From positions 1,260,001 to 1,324,000 of the forward strand of contig CP114561.1 in NCBI GenBank assembly GCA_028865235.1: a stretch of DNA of 64,000 bases. The letters run 5' to 3'. The notes beneath the pieces were generated by a model. The model saw only the letters and a program-made list of their open reading frames with translations. It ran no database searches and had not been told where the DNA came from. The position numbers and the translations under genes were made by a program. How positions within the stretch are numbered: position 1 is the stretch's first letter; every line of letters starts with the position of its first letter. This DNA is from Candidatus Manganitrophus sp. Its GTDB lineage: Bacteria > Nitrospirota > Nitrospiria > SBBL01 > Manganitrophaceae. This document shows, in pieces, positions 1-9,181 of this stretch.

Positions 1-249
1 CGCAAAAACTGCTGATGATTGAGAAAGCTTCTTAGACAATTGAAGAGATTCCATATGGATAAGAAATTGGAGACTCTCATCTAAAAGGACAATCCAAAGC
101 TGCAGATGTTGCTTTGCTGCATTGCGGACCTTTTTCCTAATATTAATAATCTTTCTATCAATATTTATACGATGAGCTTTACCTATGGAATGAGCAGCCG
201 CTTTAGCCCACAATTCTTCGGGTTCCGCAAAGGGTATTTGAATAGGCAT
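1..249 (-). CDS. Hypothetical protein, 5' part only
   Basis: An open frame of 83 codons begins at an ATG at 249 and runs off the left edge, so the C-terminus is missing. The visible part begins MPIQIPFAEPEELW and is rich in Lys, Arg and Ile, with no membrane segment and no motif I recognise. No strong ribosome binding site precedes the ATG; a weak GAGTG lies about 8 bases upstream. The short frame at 294-374 lies just before it. I cannot assign a function. Confidence 0.4.
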   Translation of the reverse strand, partial: MPIQIPFAEPEELWAKAAAHSIGKAHRINIDRKIINIRKKVRNAAKQHLQLWIVLLDESLQFLIHMESLQLSKKLSQSSAVFA

Positions 250-293
250 TTAGTAATCACTCATGTAAGATATTGTCGTTTCAAGAAAGTTGG

Positions 294-374
294 TCATGCG
301 CGGGGCTTGGCAAATACGAACGAACCTCCTTCAACAAAAACAGCCACTGTAAACACCGCCACGAGGACTCTCAT
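294..374 (-). CDS. Possible 26-residue leader-like peptide
   Basis: A short frame starts with ATG preceded by GAGAGGA at 9-base spacing, a convincing ribosome binding site. It encodes MRVLVAVFTVAVFVEGGSFV and ends at AKPRA. The first 20 residues resemble a signal peptide, so this may be the start of a secreted protein cut off by a frameshift, or a chance frame. Its TGA overlaps an ATG of another short frame. Confidence 0.2.
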   Translation of the reverse strand: MRVLVAVFTVAVFVEGGSFVFAKPRA

Positions 375-463
375 TGTCGGATTTCCTCTCATAATATCTA
401 TCGTTCCTATTGTTTTTAATGGATGAACAGAGCTTGGTCAAAACCCGATTGGACCGGACGGCG

Positions 464-1030
464 TCAGGAATCCGAATTCAACCCGGAGAGGGCGTTGTAA
501 TAGCGGACGACGTTTCTTTTTTTATAGAGATACCAGCTCAGCAAGCCGATGAGGATCGCGGAGAGGATGAACCGTGGAATGAAGGCGTGAGCCGGCGCCG
601 CACTCCATCGCGGTGTGAGATATTTGCCGAACTCGGGAATCGCGAAGAACGCGACGAGGAGCGGCCGGGTCCAGGGCCGTTCCTTCCAGAGGCCGTAGGC
701 GATCGGCGCCGCGGCGAGATAGAGCAGAATAAAGGGGAGCATCTTGATCAGAAAATCGCTTTGGGTGGCAAGCCGATTATCGACAATATAATCTTCGTTC
801 CCCGGCACGGTCACGGCCATGAAAGTAATGATGAGCCCGATCGTCGCAAGGGACGCAAGAAAAACCATCAACATCAACAGAAGAAGGGGACGCTGTCTCT
901 CTGCCGCTTGGTTACCGGCCGCATCGGCACGCGCCGAAAGCCTCGTTCCGCAAGCACTGCACGCCGGCTGCCCGGAGCCTTGGTATTCGGTGGGGGTTCT
1001 GCAGTTGGGGCAGATCAGTACCGAATTCAT
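464..1030 (-). CDS. Zinc-ribbon membrane protein, unknown function
   Basis: This 188-residue protein opens with two CxxC pairs (CPNC near residue 8 and CSAC near residue 29), a typical short zinc ribbon. Four hydrophobic segments follow, at roughly residues 48-72, 95-113, 119-133 and 147-166, separated by short charged loops. Zinc-ribbon plus multi-pass membrane proteins of this size are common and mostly uncharacterised. The start chosen puts the first Cys pair at the N-terminus; the ribosome binding site is weak. It stands alone, divergent from the FIST gene. Membrane location is inferred from hydrophobicity. Confidence 0.6.
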   Translation of the reverse strand: MNSVLICPNCRTPTEYQGSGQPACSACGTRLSARADAAGNQAAERQRPLLLLMLMVFLASLATIGLIITFMAVTVPGNEDYIVDNRLATQSDFLIKMLPFILLYLAAAPIAYGLWKERPWTRPLLVAFFAIPEFGKYLTPRWSAAPAHAFIPRFILSAILIGLLSWYLYKKRNVVRYYNALSGLNSDS

Positions 1031-1242
1031 CGACAGGACCGATATTGTGATGGAGTTTTTTTGAAAACCAATTTTTGCTCACTTTTCATGCGGGGTTTTC
1101 TGAAGATCCATCCCCCTTTTTACCTGAAATCGTCCCCTTTTTCCAGCAAGAAAAAAGCGCGATCATCATCCCCCTCGACAGACAGCCCCGAATAAAGGTA
1201 TGATGTTGCGTTATCGCCATATAAATAAAGGAGAATCGTTCG

Positions 1243-2439
1243 ATGAAATGGGCATCCGCACTCAGCGAAGGGAAGTCCACCCCGGAAGTGATCGCAGAAT
1301 TGACGGAAGCGATCCGGACCCAGATGGGAGACGAACCGATCGACCTCGCCTTTCTCTTCGTCTCCCCGGCGCTTCTCAATGACAAGCTACCGGCCACGGT
1401 GATGGAATCAATCGGCTGCAGAACCCTGGTCGGCTGCTCCGGCGGGGGGATCATCGGAGGGGGGCGGGAAATCGAACACTTGCCGGCGGCGGCGCTGATG
1501 GCGGCCCGGCTCCCGGAGGTGGAGATCACCCTGTTCCATTTGGATTCGTCGGATCTTCCCGATCTCGATGCAAGCCCCAAAAAATGGCAGGACTGTTTTC
1601 AGGTCGATGCAGAGCAGAAGTCTCAGTTCGTCCTCTTCGCCGATCCGCTCACGTTCGAAGCCGAGAAGGGGCTGATGGGGCTCGACTTCGCCTATCCGAG
1701 GGCGGTTAAGGTCGGCGGTCTTGTCAGCGGCGGGAACAACCCCGGCGAAAACGCCCTTTTTCTCAACCAAAAGATCTATCGCTCCGGGATGGTCGGCGTA
1801 GCATTGAGCGGAAACATCGAGGTCGATACAATCGTGGCGCAGGGTTGCCGGCCGATCGGCGCCCCCTTTCCGATTACAAAATGCAACCGGAACCTCCTCA
1901 CCGAGCTCGACCACAAACCCCCGCTGGAGGTTCTTCAAGAAGTCTACAAGCAATTAACTGAGGAAGATCAAAAGTTGATGCAGCACTCTCTTTTCCTCGG
2001 GCTGGCGATGACCCCTTTCAAAGAGACCCTGAAGAGAGGTGATTTCCTGATTCGAAACCTCATCGGCATGGATTCAAAAACGGGGAGCCTTGCGGTGGGG
2101 GCTTTCCTTCGCGAAGGCCAGCTGGTTCAGTTCCATCTGCGGGACGCCGAAACCTCGACGGAAGATCTGAAGTGGTACCTGACGGAGTACCAGATGGAAG
2201 GAAAAGCCCGATCTGCAAAAGGGGCCCTTCTCTTCTCCTGCATGGGGCGCGGCGAGCATCTTTACGGCGAGCCGAACCACGACAGCGAGCTCTTTCACAC
2301 CCGGTTCGGCCCGCTCCCCCTGGGGGGATTCTTCTGCAACGGAGAAATCGGCGCCGTCGGCGGGACGACATTCCTGCACGGGTATACAAGCTGTTTCGGT
2401 ATCTTCAAACCCGCTTCGACCTCTTCTTCCAACGGCTAA
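1243..2439 (+). CDS. FIST-domain sensory protein
   Basis: This is a 398-residue protein with the FIST N-terminal and FIST C domains. The FIST_N part (about 30-210) carries the glycine-rich stretch around VGCSGGGIIGGG, followed by alternating beta strands. The FIST_C part (about 220-380) ends in the conserved GGFFCNGEIGAVGG region. FIST domains are thought to bind small ligands, possibly amino acids, and usually accompany signalling proteins; here the domain stands alone with no kinase or methyltransferase partner, so its output is unknown. An AAAGGAGAA ribosome binding site precedes the ATG. The last 4 bases overlap the 3' end of the convergent lipoprotein gene. Confidence 0.8.
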   Translation: MKWASALSEGKSTPEVIAELTEAIRTQMGDEPIDLAFLFVSPALLNDKLPATVMESIGCRTLVGCSGGGIIGGGREIEHLPAAALMAARLPEVEITLFHLDSSDLPDLDASPKKWQDCFQVDAEQKSQFVLFADPLTFEAEKGLMGLDFAYPRAVKVGGLVSGGNNPGENALFLNQKIYRSGMVGVALSGNIEVDTIVAQGCRPIGAPFPITKCNRNLLTELDHKPPLEVLQEVYKQLTEEDQKLMQHSLFLGLAMTPFKETLKRGDFLIRNLIGMDSKTGSLAVGAFLREGQLVQFHLRDAETSTEDLKWYLTEYQMEGKARSAKGALLFSCMGRGEHLYGEPNHDSELFHTRFGPLPLGGFFCNGEIGAVGGTTFLHGYTSCFGIFKPASTSSSNG

Positions 2440-2957
2440 AAGCTGAACCCGAAACCGAGCCCGATTCCAATCGAAGGCTCCGATCGGCCTCCCTCTCCCG
2501 GCGGCCAAAGATGGATATGCTCGCTCTGCAGGACCGGCTGGACCATCTCCGCCTCTCCGACCTGCTCCAAACGCCCTCCCTCCACTAATCCGACCGCCGT
2601 CAATCTTCGCCCGCTGCGGAAGACCGAAGGGTCCAAAAAAGAGGGGTGAATGAGGACAAACCGTCCACCCGATTCATCCACGGTGATCGGAGCGCGATCT
2701 CGTCCGAGCGGTTTCTGGAGAATTTCAATCTCCGTTTTATCTTGCAGATTGCGGATCTCGATAATCTCCCCGCCGACCAGGATTCTCTTCCCCTTGTACG
2801 ACTCAGGATTTTTTTTCACTTCCTGAAATGAAATCTCTTTCTCCACTTTGCGTTCCAGATCCTCGGGGATCACCTTCTGACCACAGGAGGAAAATATCAA
2901 AGAAGAAAGGAAAAGGAGGAGTACCGCCGGCATTTTGGAATTTAATTTTTTTTTCAT
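2436..2957 (-). CDS. Slp-family outer-membrane lipoprotein
   Basis: This 173-residue protein has a signal peptide of about 24 residues ending in a lipobox (LIFSSC), so it should be lipid-modified and Lol-sorted. The mature part has the Slp-type core, FQEVKKNPESYKGKRIL followed by GGEIIEIRN, typical of the starvation-inducible Slp family. The C-terminal tail is Gly/Phe-rich (GIGIGLGFGFSF-like). It is convergent with the FIST gene and shares 4 bases at the 3' ends. The role of Slp proteins in the outer membrane is poorly defined; stress or stationary-phase expression is known for the E. coli member only. Confidence 0.75.
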   Translation of the reverse strand: MKKKLNSKMPAVLLLFLSSLIFSSCGQKVIPEDLERKVEKEISFQEVKKNPESYKGKRILVGGEIIEIRNLQDKTEIEILQKPLGRDRAPITVDESGGRFVLIHPSFLDPSVFRSGRRLTAVGLVEGGRLEQVGEAEMVQPVLQSEHIHLWPPGEGGRSEPSIGIGLGFGFSF

Positions 2958-3064
2958 TGCTGCCCCTTAAGCGCAGGAAGTCAATCCGGCATGAAGAAAT
3001 AATGATGTTAATTCATTTTAATATTAAGGGGACTTAAAAGTCGATGGGTGATGATTGGATCTGT

Positions 3065-3547
3065 CTACATCGGCTCTTCCTCTTTCCACATCGTCCGAAT
3101 ATAGTGGACGATCATCCAGACTTCTTCCTCGGTCAGGTGCCGGGGAACAAAAGCGAACATGGCCGTATCCGGAATGCCATATCGAATGGTCCAGAAGATC
3201 TCCCCATCGGCCCGCAGCCTCTGGAATTGGACATCGGTGAAATTGCGCGGAGGAGGACTGAGCATCACCCCGGCTTCTCCGTCGCCATTCCCGTTCATTC
3301 CGTGGCAGACGAAGCAGTTCCCCTTTCCCTCATACAGGGCCTTGCCGTTCGAGATCGCATCCCCCGAAAGTGGAATCGGGTTCTTAAGCTTTCTCGCATC
3401 GGAGGGAGCGCGCGGGCGGCTCATATCAAAGGCCGACACCATCGGATCGGTGCCAGTCGTCACAAAGATGCTGGTCATCATATGAATCAAACCCGAGAAG
3501 AGAAGGATGATCGATCCCAGGATCAAAAAGATGCGAATTGGGTTCAT
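3065..3547 (-). CDS. Membrane-anchored cytochrome c, class I type
   Basis: The protein has 160 residues, with one N-terminal membrane segment (about 5-28) and a periplasmic cytochrome c domain. The haem site CFVCH is at 78-82 and the likely axial methionine is M130 in DTAMFAF. The layout resembles small monohaem electron carriers. Its ATG overlaps the stop of the PilP-like gene by 4 bases (ATGA), so it is translationally coupled to a type IV pilus-type operon, an unusual place for a cytochrome. A possible role is electron transfer near the cell envelope; the link with the pilus system is inference from position only. Confidence 0.85.
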   Translation of the reverse strand: MNPIRIFLILGSIILLFSGLIHMMTSIFVTTGTDPMVSAFDMSRPRAPSDARKLKNPIPLSGDAISNGKALYEGKGNCFVCHGMNGNGDGEAGVMLSPPPRNFTDVQFQRLRADGEIFWTIRYGIPDTAMFAFVPRHLTEEEVWMIVHYIRTMWKEEEPM

Positions 3548-4137
3548 TGTTGATTTCTTCCTTCGGAGAGCTGAAGCGTCACCTCAGCTTGGGTGTCTTT
3601 GTCAGCTAGGACGGCGACGGAGCTCGATAACTCCCGGATGAGAAAACGGCTGAAGAGAAGCCCCCCCTTCTCACCGATCACCGTCTCCTGCCTTCTTGAG
3701 AAAAAACCCTCCTGTTTTCCATTCCCCCGGTCCAAGAAACCGAGATAGCGAATCTCCCCCAAATCGGCTCTTGCCCGCGCCAGGGCCAGCTCCTCTGCGG
3801 TCGGCCCCATGATCACCGGCGGCGGGGGAAGCGCCAACTCGGCGGAAGGAGGAGGAACCGGACGTGGAGCAACCGCCCGCGGCGGCGCGGGGGGCTTGGG
3901 GGCCGGAATCGGCGCGAAGATATTTTTGACCTCTGCCGGCAGCGGAGGAGGCGCTTGGCTTAAGAGCTCCGTTTGGATTTTAATCGGGGAGTTGCTCTCC
4001 TTTTTCGTGGCGGTCTGGACCGCCCCCTTTACATATTTCAACGGGGCTCGCTGGGGACCTTCACTAAAAAGGGCCCGATACGAGAGAAGCGCTCCCCAGA
4101 AAACCAACAGGCCGATTAAGAGTTTTTTCTGATCCAT
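3544..4137 (-). CDS. PilP/GspC-like pilus or secretion assembly protein
   Basis: This protein has about 197 residues: a single N-terminal membrane helix (about 5-20), a long Pro/Ala-rich linker (about 60-105) and a small C-terminal beta domain. The motif NIFAP after the linker start and the later LGFLDRGNGKQEGFFS stretch resemble PilP/GspC proteins, which link the inner-membrane PilNO platform to the secretin. I start at the ATG at 4137, which has GAGGA upstream and lies 7 bases after the pilO stop. An upstream start would overlap pilO by about 80 bases. No secretin gene follows; a cytochrome c does. Confidence 0.65.
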   Translation of the reverse strand: MDQKKLLIGLLVFWGALLSYRALFSEGPQRAPLKYVKGAVQTATKKESNSPIKIQTELLSQAPPPLPAEVKNIFAPIPAPKPPAPPRAVAPRPVPPPSAELALPPPPVIMGPTAEELALARARADLGEIRYLGFLDRGNGKQEGFFSRRQETVIGEKGGLLFSRFLIRELSSSVAVLADKDTQAEVTLQLSEGRNQQ

Positions 4138-4144
4138 CCGTCCT

Positions 4145-4678
4145 CTACGAACCCTTTCCTTCTCGGAAATAGGCCGCGATCCGAAGTTGAAGTTGGATCG
4201 CTTCCCCTTCTCTGCTGGAGGAGGCAAGCACCAGATTCTCCAGAACGAGGAAATAGCCCGACTGCTCCAAACGATAAATCAAATTCCGAATATCCCGATA
4301 GTTCCCTTTGACGCTGAATGAAATCAGCACCTTCATCAGCCCCGGCGCGCCGACGTTTTCCGGCTGATACGAAATCGCCGGAATCGAGAGGCGATGGGCC
4401 GCGGCCGAATCGGAAACAAACGAGACCACTTCCGAAAGCGCCGTCTCCTCGGGAAGGCGCTGGCGGAAGAGAATCAACTCTTGCTGCGCCGTTTTCAGCG
4501 TGGTGAGTTGACCGATTTTCGGCCGCTCCGATTGCCATGTGGTTTCCCTGGCAATGATCTCTTTCTGAAGCGGAACGACCCTTCCGGCGTGCACAAAGAG
4601 AAGAAGCCCCGCCAAAAGGAGAAATAAAAAAAGCGGCCGGCCGAAACGGGCGAGGAACCCCTTTACGGAGAGGATCAT
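4145..4678 (-). CDS. pilO: PilO-type inner-membrane platform protein
   Basis: The protein has 177 residues, with one N-terminal membrane helix (about 14-30), a coiled-coil segment (about 35-75) and a C-terminal ferredoxin-like domain that includes a VKGNYRDIRNLIYRLE stretch, characteristic of PilO/GspM-like proteins. PilO pairs with PilN in the inner-membrane alignment complex of type IV pili. The ATG overlaps the pilN stop by 4 bases (ATGA). The symbol follows the family; the exact system (type IV pilus, MSHA-type or type II secretion) is not decided by sequence. Confidence 0.8.
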   Translation of the reverse strand: MILSVKGFLARFGRPLFLFLLLAGLLLFVHAGRVVPLQKEIIARETTWQSERPKIGQLTTLKTAQQELILFRQRLPEETALSEVVSFVSDSAAAHRLSIPAISYQPENVGAPGLMKVLISFSVKGNYRDIRNLIYRLEQSGYFLVLENLVLASSSREGEAIQLQLRIAAYFREGKGS

Positions 4679-5244
4679 ATCCCTCCTCCCCTCGCATTGT
4701 ACTTAAATCGGATGGAGAAATTCACCTCCTTTTTCCCCTCCCTCTCCGACTCCTCCTGCTGCATTAAAAAGGCCTCCTCGAAAGGAGGTTCCTGGAGACG
4801 ACCGATCAATTCGGTGACCTCTTTTAAAGAAGGGGCGGACCCTCCCAGAATGACCTGGCCGGTGTTGAAGTCGGGCTGAATCCGGGCGACGGAGAGTTTG
4901 GCGGGAACACGCTCTTCCAGATCGGAAAGAAAGGCGGTCCAGGAGAAACTCTTTTGGCGGAGGAGCTGGTTGATCAGTTGGATCTCATTCTGCATCGCTT
5001 TGACCGCATCGTCTGAAACCCTCCGCCCCATCTTTCCGATTTCTTCCTGGAGCTCCCGCTGTTCATTCATCACGCGGCCGATCCGCGCATCAAAGGCCGC
5101 CTTACTCTCTTTCATCTCATTGAGCTTCATCAGATCGATTCCGATCAACACGACCATCACGACCATCGCGAGATAAAGGGTGAGAAGGATCACCCTTCGC
5201 TTGAGGTAGTCTCCCGACGAGAGATTGATATCAAACCGATCCAA
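4675..5244 (-). CDS. pilN: PilN-type inner-membrane platform protein
   Basis: The protein has 189 residues and begins with a short cytoplasmic tail containing DINL, the PilN signature that docks into PilM. A membrane helix follows (about 20-40), then a coiled coil (about 42-95) and a C-terminal domain. The gene lies 4 bases after pilM and overlaps pilO by 4 bases. With PilM and PilO it forms the cytoplasm-to-periplasm platform of type IV pilus-type machines. Confidence 0.82.
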   Translation of the reverse strand: MDRFDINLSSGDYLKRRVILLTLYLAMVVMVVLIGIDLMKLNEMKESKAAFDARIGRVMNEQRELQEEIGKMGRRVSDDAVKAMQNEIQLINQLLRQKSFSWTAFLSDLEERVPAKLSVARIQPDFNTGQVILGGSAPSLKEVTELIGRLQEPPFEEAFLMQQEESEREGKKEVNFSIRFKYNARGGGI

Positions 5245-5248
5245 CGGG

Positions 5249-6195
5249 TTATCCTCCGACCGCGGCCGCCGCCGCAGAGATCATCCGCAGGGTCCATTCG
5301 GAAGATTCGGGAAGCGAAGACGGAACCGACCGGATGACTTGAGACGGGTTCAAGAAAACAGGAGTGATATGAAATATCTCCTGAAAACGGGCTTCCATTT
5401 CGGGAGCGCTATTTTCGAGCAGGAGGAAGAGATGGGTCAGCGTTTGAAGGCGGTTGCCCCCCTCATCGTAAAAAGAGAGGGAATTCCCCAGCTCCTCCAA
5501 GAGAAAGTCGGTCGAGCGTTCCGCATCTTCTCCCGTGTGGGGAACCTCCTTCACCCGGATGAAACGGACATGCCCTTGCTCAAAGACCAAGACGGTGAAA
5601 TTTCGGTCGATCAGACAGGCAAAAACGAAGTGGCCCGTCTCCCCTGCGGTCCGAGTGATGAGGGGCCGGAACAGATTGAAGAGATAAAACGAAGTAGGAG
5701 AAATACGCCGCGCCTCGATCGGGCGCGCTTCATCGAGCGATTCATACTGCTCGATCACCTCTTTCTTGACCGCCGTTGCAAGGATTTTCGTCCGGCCCCC
5801 TTCACGGAAAAGCACCTGATACGAAAACCGAGACGCGCCCAACGGATAGAGGAAGGTCTTCTCCATGTGCCACTGGATCAATTTTTCGAAGTCCTTCCGG
5901 CCCGTTGGAAGCTGCTGCAGGTCAAGCAACAGCATCCGAACCGCCGAATCGGGAAGGGCCAGCGTCAGGTGGCGAACGCGGGGAAAGCGATCCAACATGG
6001 AACCGACCGATTTTTTCCACCGGTCGATCTGAAGAATATTTTTTTCAACCGGAGAGGGACGGCAGACCCCTTCTTCCAACGCCTCAACGGCGCAATGTCG
6101 AATGTCGATCGAATCCCCCGCTGCGCCGCGGAAGCAATCGAGAGATGGGTCGGCCCGATGGAGAGACCGACATGATCTTGCTTCAAAAAACCCAT
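5249..6195 (-). CDS. pilM: PilM-type actin-like protein (apparent frameshift)
   Basis: The N-terminus (MGFLKQDHVGLSIGPTHLSI) carries the first phosphate-binding loop of the PilM/actin-like ATPase fold. The body from about 6079 on lies in a different frame. The N-terminal frame runs to about 6090, and the continuing frame reads AVEALEEGVCRPSPVEKNIL, the expected next segment of PilM. One base missing or added near 6085-6095 explains the break; a sequencing error is likely because many neighbours show the same problem. The rejoined protein is about 315 residues. PilM is cytoplasmic and binds the PilN tail. It follows gspE by 21 bases. Confidence 0.72.
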
Positions 6196-6216
6196 TTAAA
6201 GACCCACATAACGTGC

Positions 6217-7938
6217 TTATTGAATAAATGTGACCCGATTGATCTCCTTGAGGGTTGTCTCTCCTTTGAATACTTTCTCCAGCCCCGCTTGGCGCAGCGT
6301 CGTCATCCCCTCTGCCAGCGCCGCGCGGCGGACTTCGGAGGTCGGGCGGCGCGACAGGATCATCTCACGGATCGTATCGGAGAGATTGAGGAACTCGGTG
6401 ATCGCGGCCCTCCCCTTGAACCCGGTCCCATTGCACTCCGGGCACCCCTTCGGAAGGGCAAAGAGCCGATCTTTATGCTCCGCCGGCTTGAGCCCCGAAA
6501 TCTCCAAGAGATCTTCAGGGAGGGTCGCCTCTTGTTTACAGACCACACAGAGACCCCGAACCAGCCGCTGCGCCAAAATGCAATTGAGGGAGGAGACGAA
6601 GTTATACGGCTCGACCCCCATGTTCACGAAACGACCGATGACATCGAACGCATTGTTGGCGTGAACGGTCGTAAACACAAGGTGGCCGGTCAGCGCCGAC
6701 TGGATGGCGATGTGGGCGGTCTCCGCGTCGCGGATCTCGCCGACCATAATCTTGTCGGGGTCGTGACGCAAGATGGAGCGCAGGCCCCGGGCGAAGGTCA
6801 GCCCCTTCTTTTCGTTGACCGGAATCTGGACCACGTCCTGCAGCTGGTATTCGACCGGATCTTCGATGGTGATGATCTTGTCCTCGCGCGTGTTGATCTC
6901 GGTGAGCGCCGCGTAGAGCGTCGTCGTCTTGCCGCTGCCGGTCGGGCCGGTAACCAGGACCATGCCGTACGGCTCCATGATCGCTTTTCGGAATTTTCTC
7001 AGATCCCCCTCGTTAAAACCGAGCCGGTCGAGGCGAAGCTCATTGAGCTCCGCCGTAATGTACTCTTTGTCCAGAATCCGGATCACGACATCTTCGCCGA
7101 AGACGCTCGGAAGAATCGAAACCCGGAAATCGACCTTTCGCTCTTCCAGCCGCATCTTGAAGCGGCCGTCTTGCGGAACCCGCTTCTCGGCGATATCGAG
7201 CTCGGAGAGGACTTTGATCCGGGTGATCAGCGCCGGATGGAATTTAATATCGAGGGGATCCATCGCGCGATAGAGCACCCCGTCGATCCGGTATTTCATC
7301 TGCACCTGCGTTTCGCTCGCTTCAATATGGATGTCGCTCGCCCGCTTATGAAGGGCGTTGAGAATCAGGGTATCGAGGAGCTTGATGACCGGGCTGGTAT
7401 CCTTACTGACCTTCTCGATCGAGAGGATCTCCTCCCCCTTCTCATCCTCTTTGATCAGGACCGGTCTGAAATCGGCCTGGATCTGCTGAAGCACTTGGCC
7501 CGATCCCTCGCTCCGCTTCAACGTCTCGAGGAGGGCGGTCCGGCTACTGACGCCGAAGGTAATCTTCTCTTTCAGAATCAGCGCCAGTTCATCCATCGCC
7601 GCCAGCTTGGTCGGGTCGGAGATGAGAATGAGGATCTTCCCTTCCGCTTCTCCGTAAGGGACGAAGGGATAACGATACATCAACTCGACCGGAATTTTCT
7701 TGAAGTAGGCGGAATCGATCTTGAAATGATCGAGCGGATAATACGCAAGGTGATACTGCTCTGCGAGCGCCTGGGCGAGATCTTCCTCCGTGATGAACCC
7801 CTTCTCGATCAATGCCTCGCCGAGACGCATCCCTTTCCCGCGGTACTCTTCGAGGATCTGATCGATCACCTCCAGGGTCACCTTTCCCCTTTTGACCAAG
7901 AGGGCGCCGATCGGTATTCTTTTTGTGAAAGGTTTCAT
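6217..7938 (-). CDS. GspE/PilB-family assembly ATPase
   Basis: This 573-residue hexameric-ATPase family protein has an N-terminal GspE domain (about 10-150) and then the catalytic domain, with Walker A GPTGSGKTTT (near 332), the Asp box, Walker B (MVGEIRD) and the His box. A tetracysteine zinc site (CVVC, then CPEC) lies near residues 470-510. It powers pilin or pseudopilin assembly at the inner membrane. It overlaps gspF by 4 bases. It is one of two such ATPases in the window; the other (29068-30866) sits with pilT. The set with PilMNO suggests a second type IV pilus, MSHA-like or type II secretion-like machine. Confidence 0.88.
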   Translation of the reverse strand: MKPFTKRIPIGALLVKRGKVTLEVIDQILEEYRGKGMRLGEALIEKGFITEEDLAQALAEQYHLAYYPLDHFKIDSAYFKKIPVELMYRYPFVPYGEAEGKILILISDPTKLAAMDELALILKEKITFGVSSRTALLETLKRSEGSGQVLQQIQADFRPVLIKEDEKGEEILSIEKVSKDTSPVIKLLDTLILNALHKRASDIHIEASETQVQMKYRIDGVLYRAMDPLDIKFHPALITRIKVLSELDIAEKRVPQDGRFKMRLEERKVDFRVSILPSVFGEDVVIRILDKEYITAELNELRLDRLGFNEGDLRKFRKAIMEPYGMVLVTGPTGSGKTTTLYAALTEINTREDKIITIEDPVEYQLQDVVQIPVNEKKGLTFARGLRSILRHDPDKIMVGEIRDAETAHIAIQSALTGHLVFTTVHANNAFDVIGRFVNMGVEPYNFVSSLNCILAQRLVRGLCVVCKQEATLPEDLLEISGLKPAEHKDRLFALPKGCPECNGTGFKGRAAITEFLNLSDTIREMILSRRPTSEVRRAALAEGMTTLRQAGLEKVFKGETTLKEINRVTFIQ

Positions 7939-9142
7939 CGGATCGTTCCTGCAAGATGGAAAATGGGAAGATACATGGCGATCAAGATCATCGCCACCAG
8001 GGAGCCGATCGTCAAAAGAAGGACCGGCTCGACCCAGGTCGTCACCCGCGAGAGGTAGAGATCCAGCTCCTCCTCATGGAAATTGGCCACCTCGTTGAGC
8101 ATCTCCTCCAGCGAACCGGTCGATTCCCCGACGGCGATCATCTCGATCGAGATCTTCGGAAAGAGATCGATCTGAGAGAGGGCGGCCGAGATCCCGATTC
8201 CCGTCTTCACCGCCTCCCCGGCCCGCCCGACATTATCACGGACCACCCGATTGGTCATCGACGACGCCACCATCCGGATCGCCTCCACCAGCGGGATGCC
8301 GCTCTTCAGGATCGTCGATAAGGTCCGGCTGATCCGGATCAAGTGATGCCGCCGGACAATCGGCTTGATAAAGGGGACAGAGAGAGAGAGCCGGTCGGCC
8401 TGCGCCCGTCCCCATCCGCTTTGGTAGAGGCTCCAGAGGAGCGCCCCGAGACCGGCGACGGCCACCGACAGCAAGAAAAGATTCCCCTGAATAAAGTGGA
8501 CGAGTCCAAGCAAGACCTTGGTGAAGAGGGGAAGCTCGACCTGTGATCCCTCATAGATTTCGGTGAAAGAAGGCATTACGTAGATCAGCAGAAAGCCGAG
8601 CACGCCGAACCCGATCGCCAAAAGAAAAGAAGGATAGGCCAACGCCCCGACGACCTTTTTCTTCACCTCCAAGATCTTCTTTTGATAATCCATAAAGCGA
8701 CCGATGACCTCGACCAGGTTCCCGCTCTTCTCCCCGCCCGGAGGGAGGAGACATAGAGATCCGAAAAATAGCCGGGATGTTTCGCCATGGCGTCGGACAT
8801 CGCGCTGCCGCTTCGAATATCGTGTTGCACCGCCTTGAGCGCCTCCACAAACCCGGGCTGGCTCCCCCGATCGACGAGGACATCGAAGATCTTCATGATC
8901 GGAAGACCGGCCTTCAAGAGGGCCATCAGCTCCTGATTAAAAACCAAAAAATCGCGCGGAGGAAGCCGCCTCTGCATGGAAAAGGTCGGAAGGGAGAGGC
9001 CGATCGTCTTCGAAATGGAGAGGACCAGATATCCCTGTTCTTCCAGGCGGCTTCGAAGGAGCGATTCGCTTTCGGCCTCTTCCTGTTGGGTGACGATTGT
9101 TCCGTCCCCTTTGGCGACACGATATGAAAAGAGAGCCATCAT
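7935..9142 (-). CDS. GspF/PilC-family platform protein (apparent frameshift)
   Basis: This is the integral inner-membrane platform protein of a type IV pilus or type II secretion-type system, about 402 residues once rejoined. The N-terminal half (to about 8745) and C-terminal half (from about 8750) are in different frames. Reading across the GGGCGGGGAG tract gives RAGEKSGNLVEVIGRFMDYQ, the expected GspF sequence. Two T2SSF domains are visible, one per half, with three hydrophobic segments. The break is most likely a sequencing error. Start: either of two adjacent ATGs at 9142 and 9139. Confidence 0.78.
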
Positions 9143-9181
9143 TAAAACCGAGAAGACGGAAGGGGGGAAGCGCCGAACGCC

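Noticed and set aside
106-426. Plus-strand frame of 106 codons
   Set aside because: It lies opposite a minus-strand frame with a ribosome binding site, has no start signal of its own and shows unnatural composition.
410-1195. Plus-strand frame of 261 codons
   Set aside because: It is antisense to the zinc-ribbon membrane gene and its residues are Arg/Gly-rich, as in shadow frames of GC-rich genes.
5776-8058. Plus-strand frame of 760 codons
   Set aside because: It runs antisense to the gspE and pilM genes, has no domain, and is a product of codon bias on the other strand.
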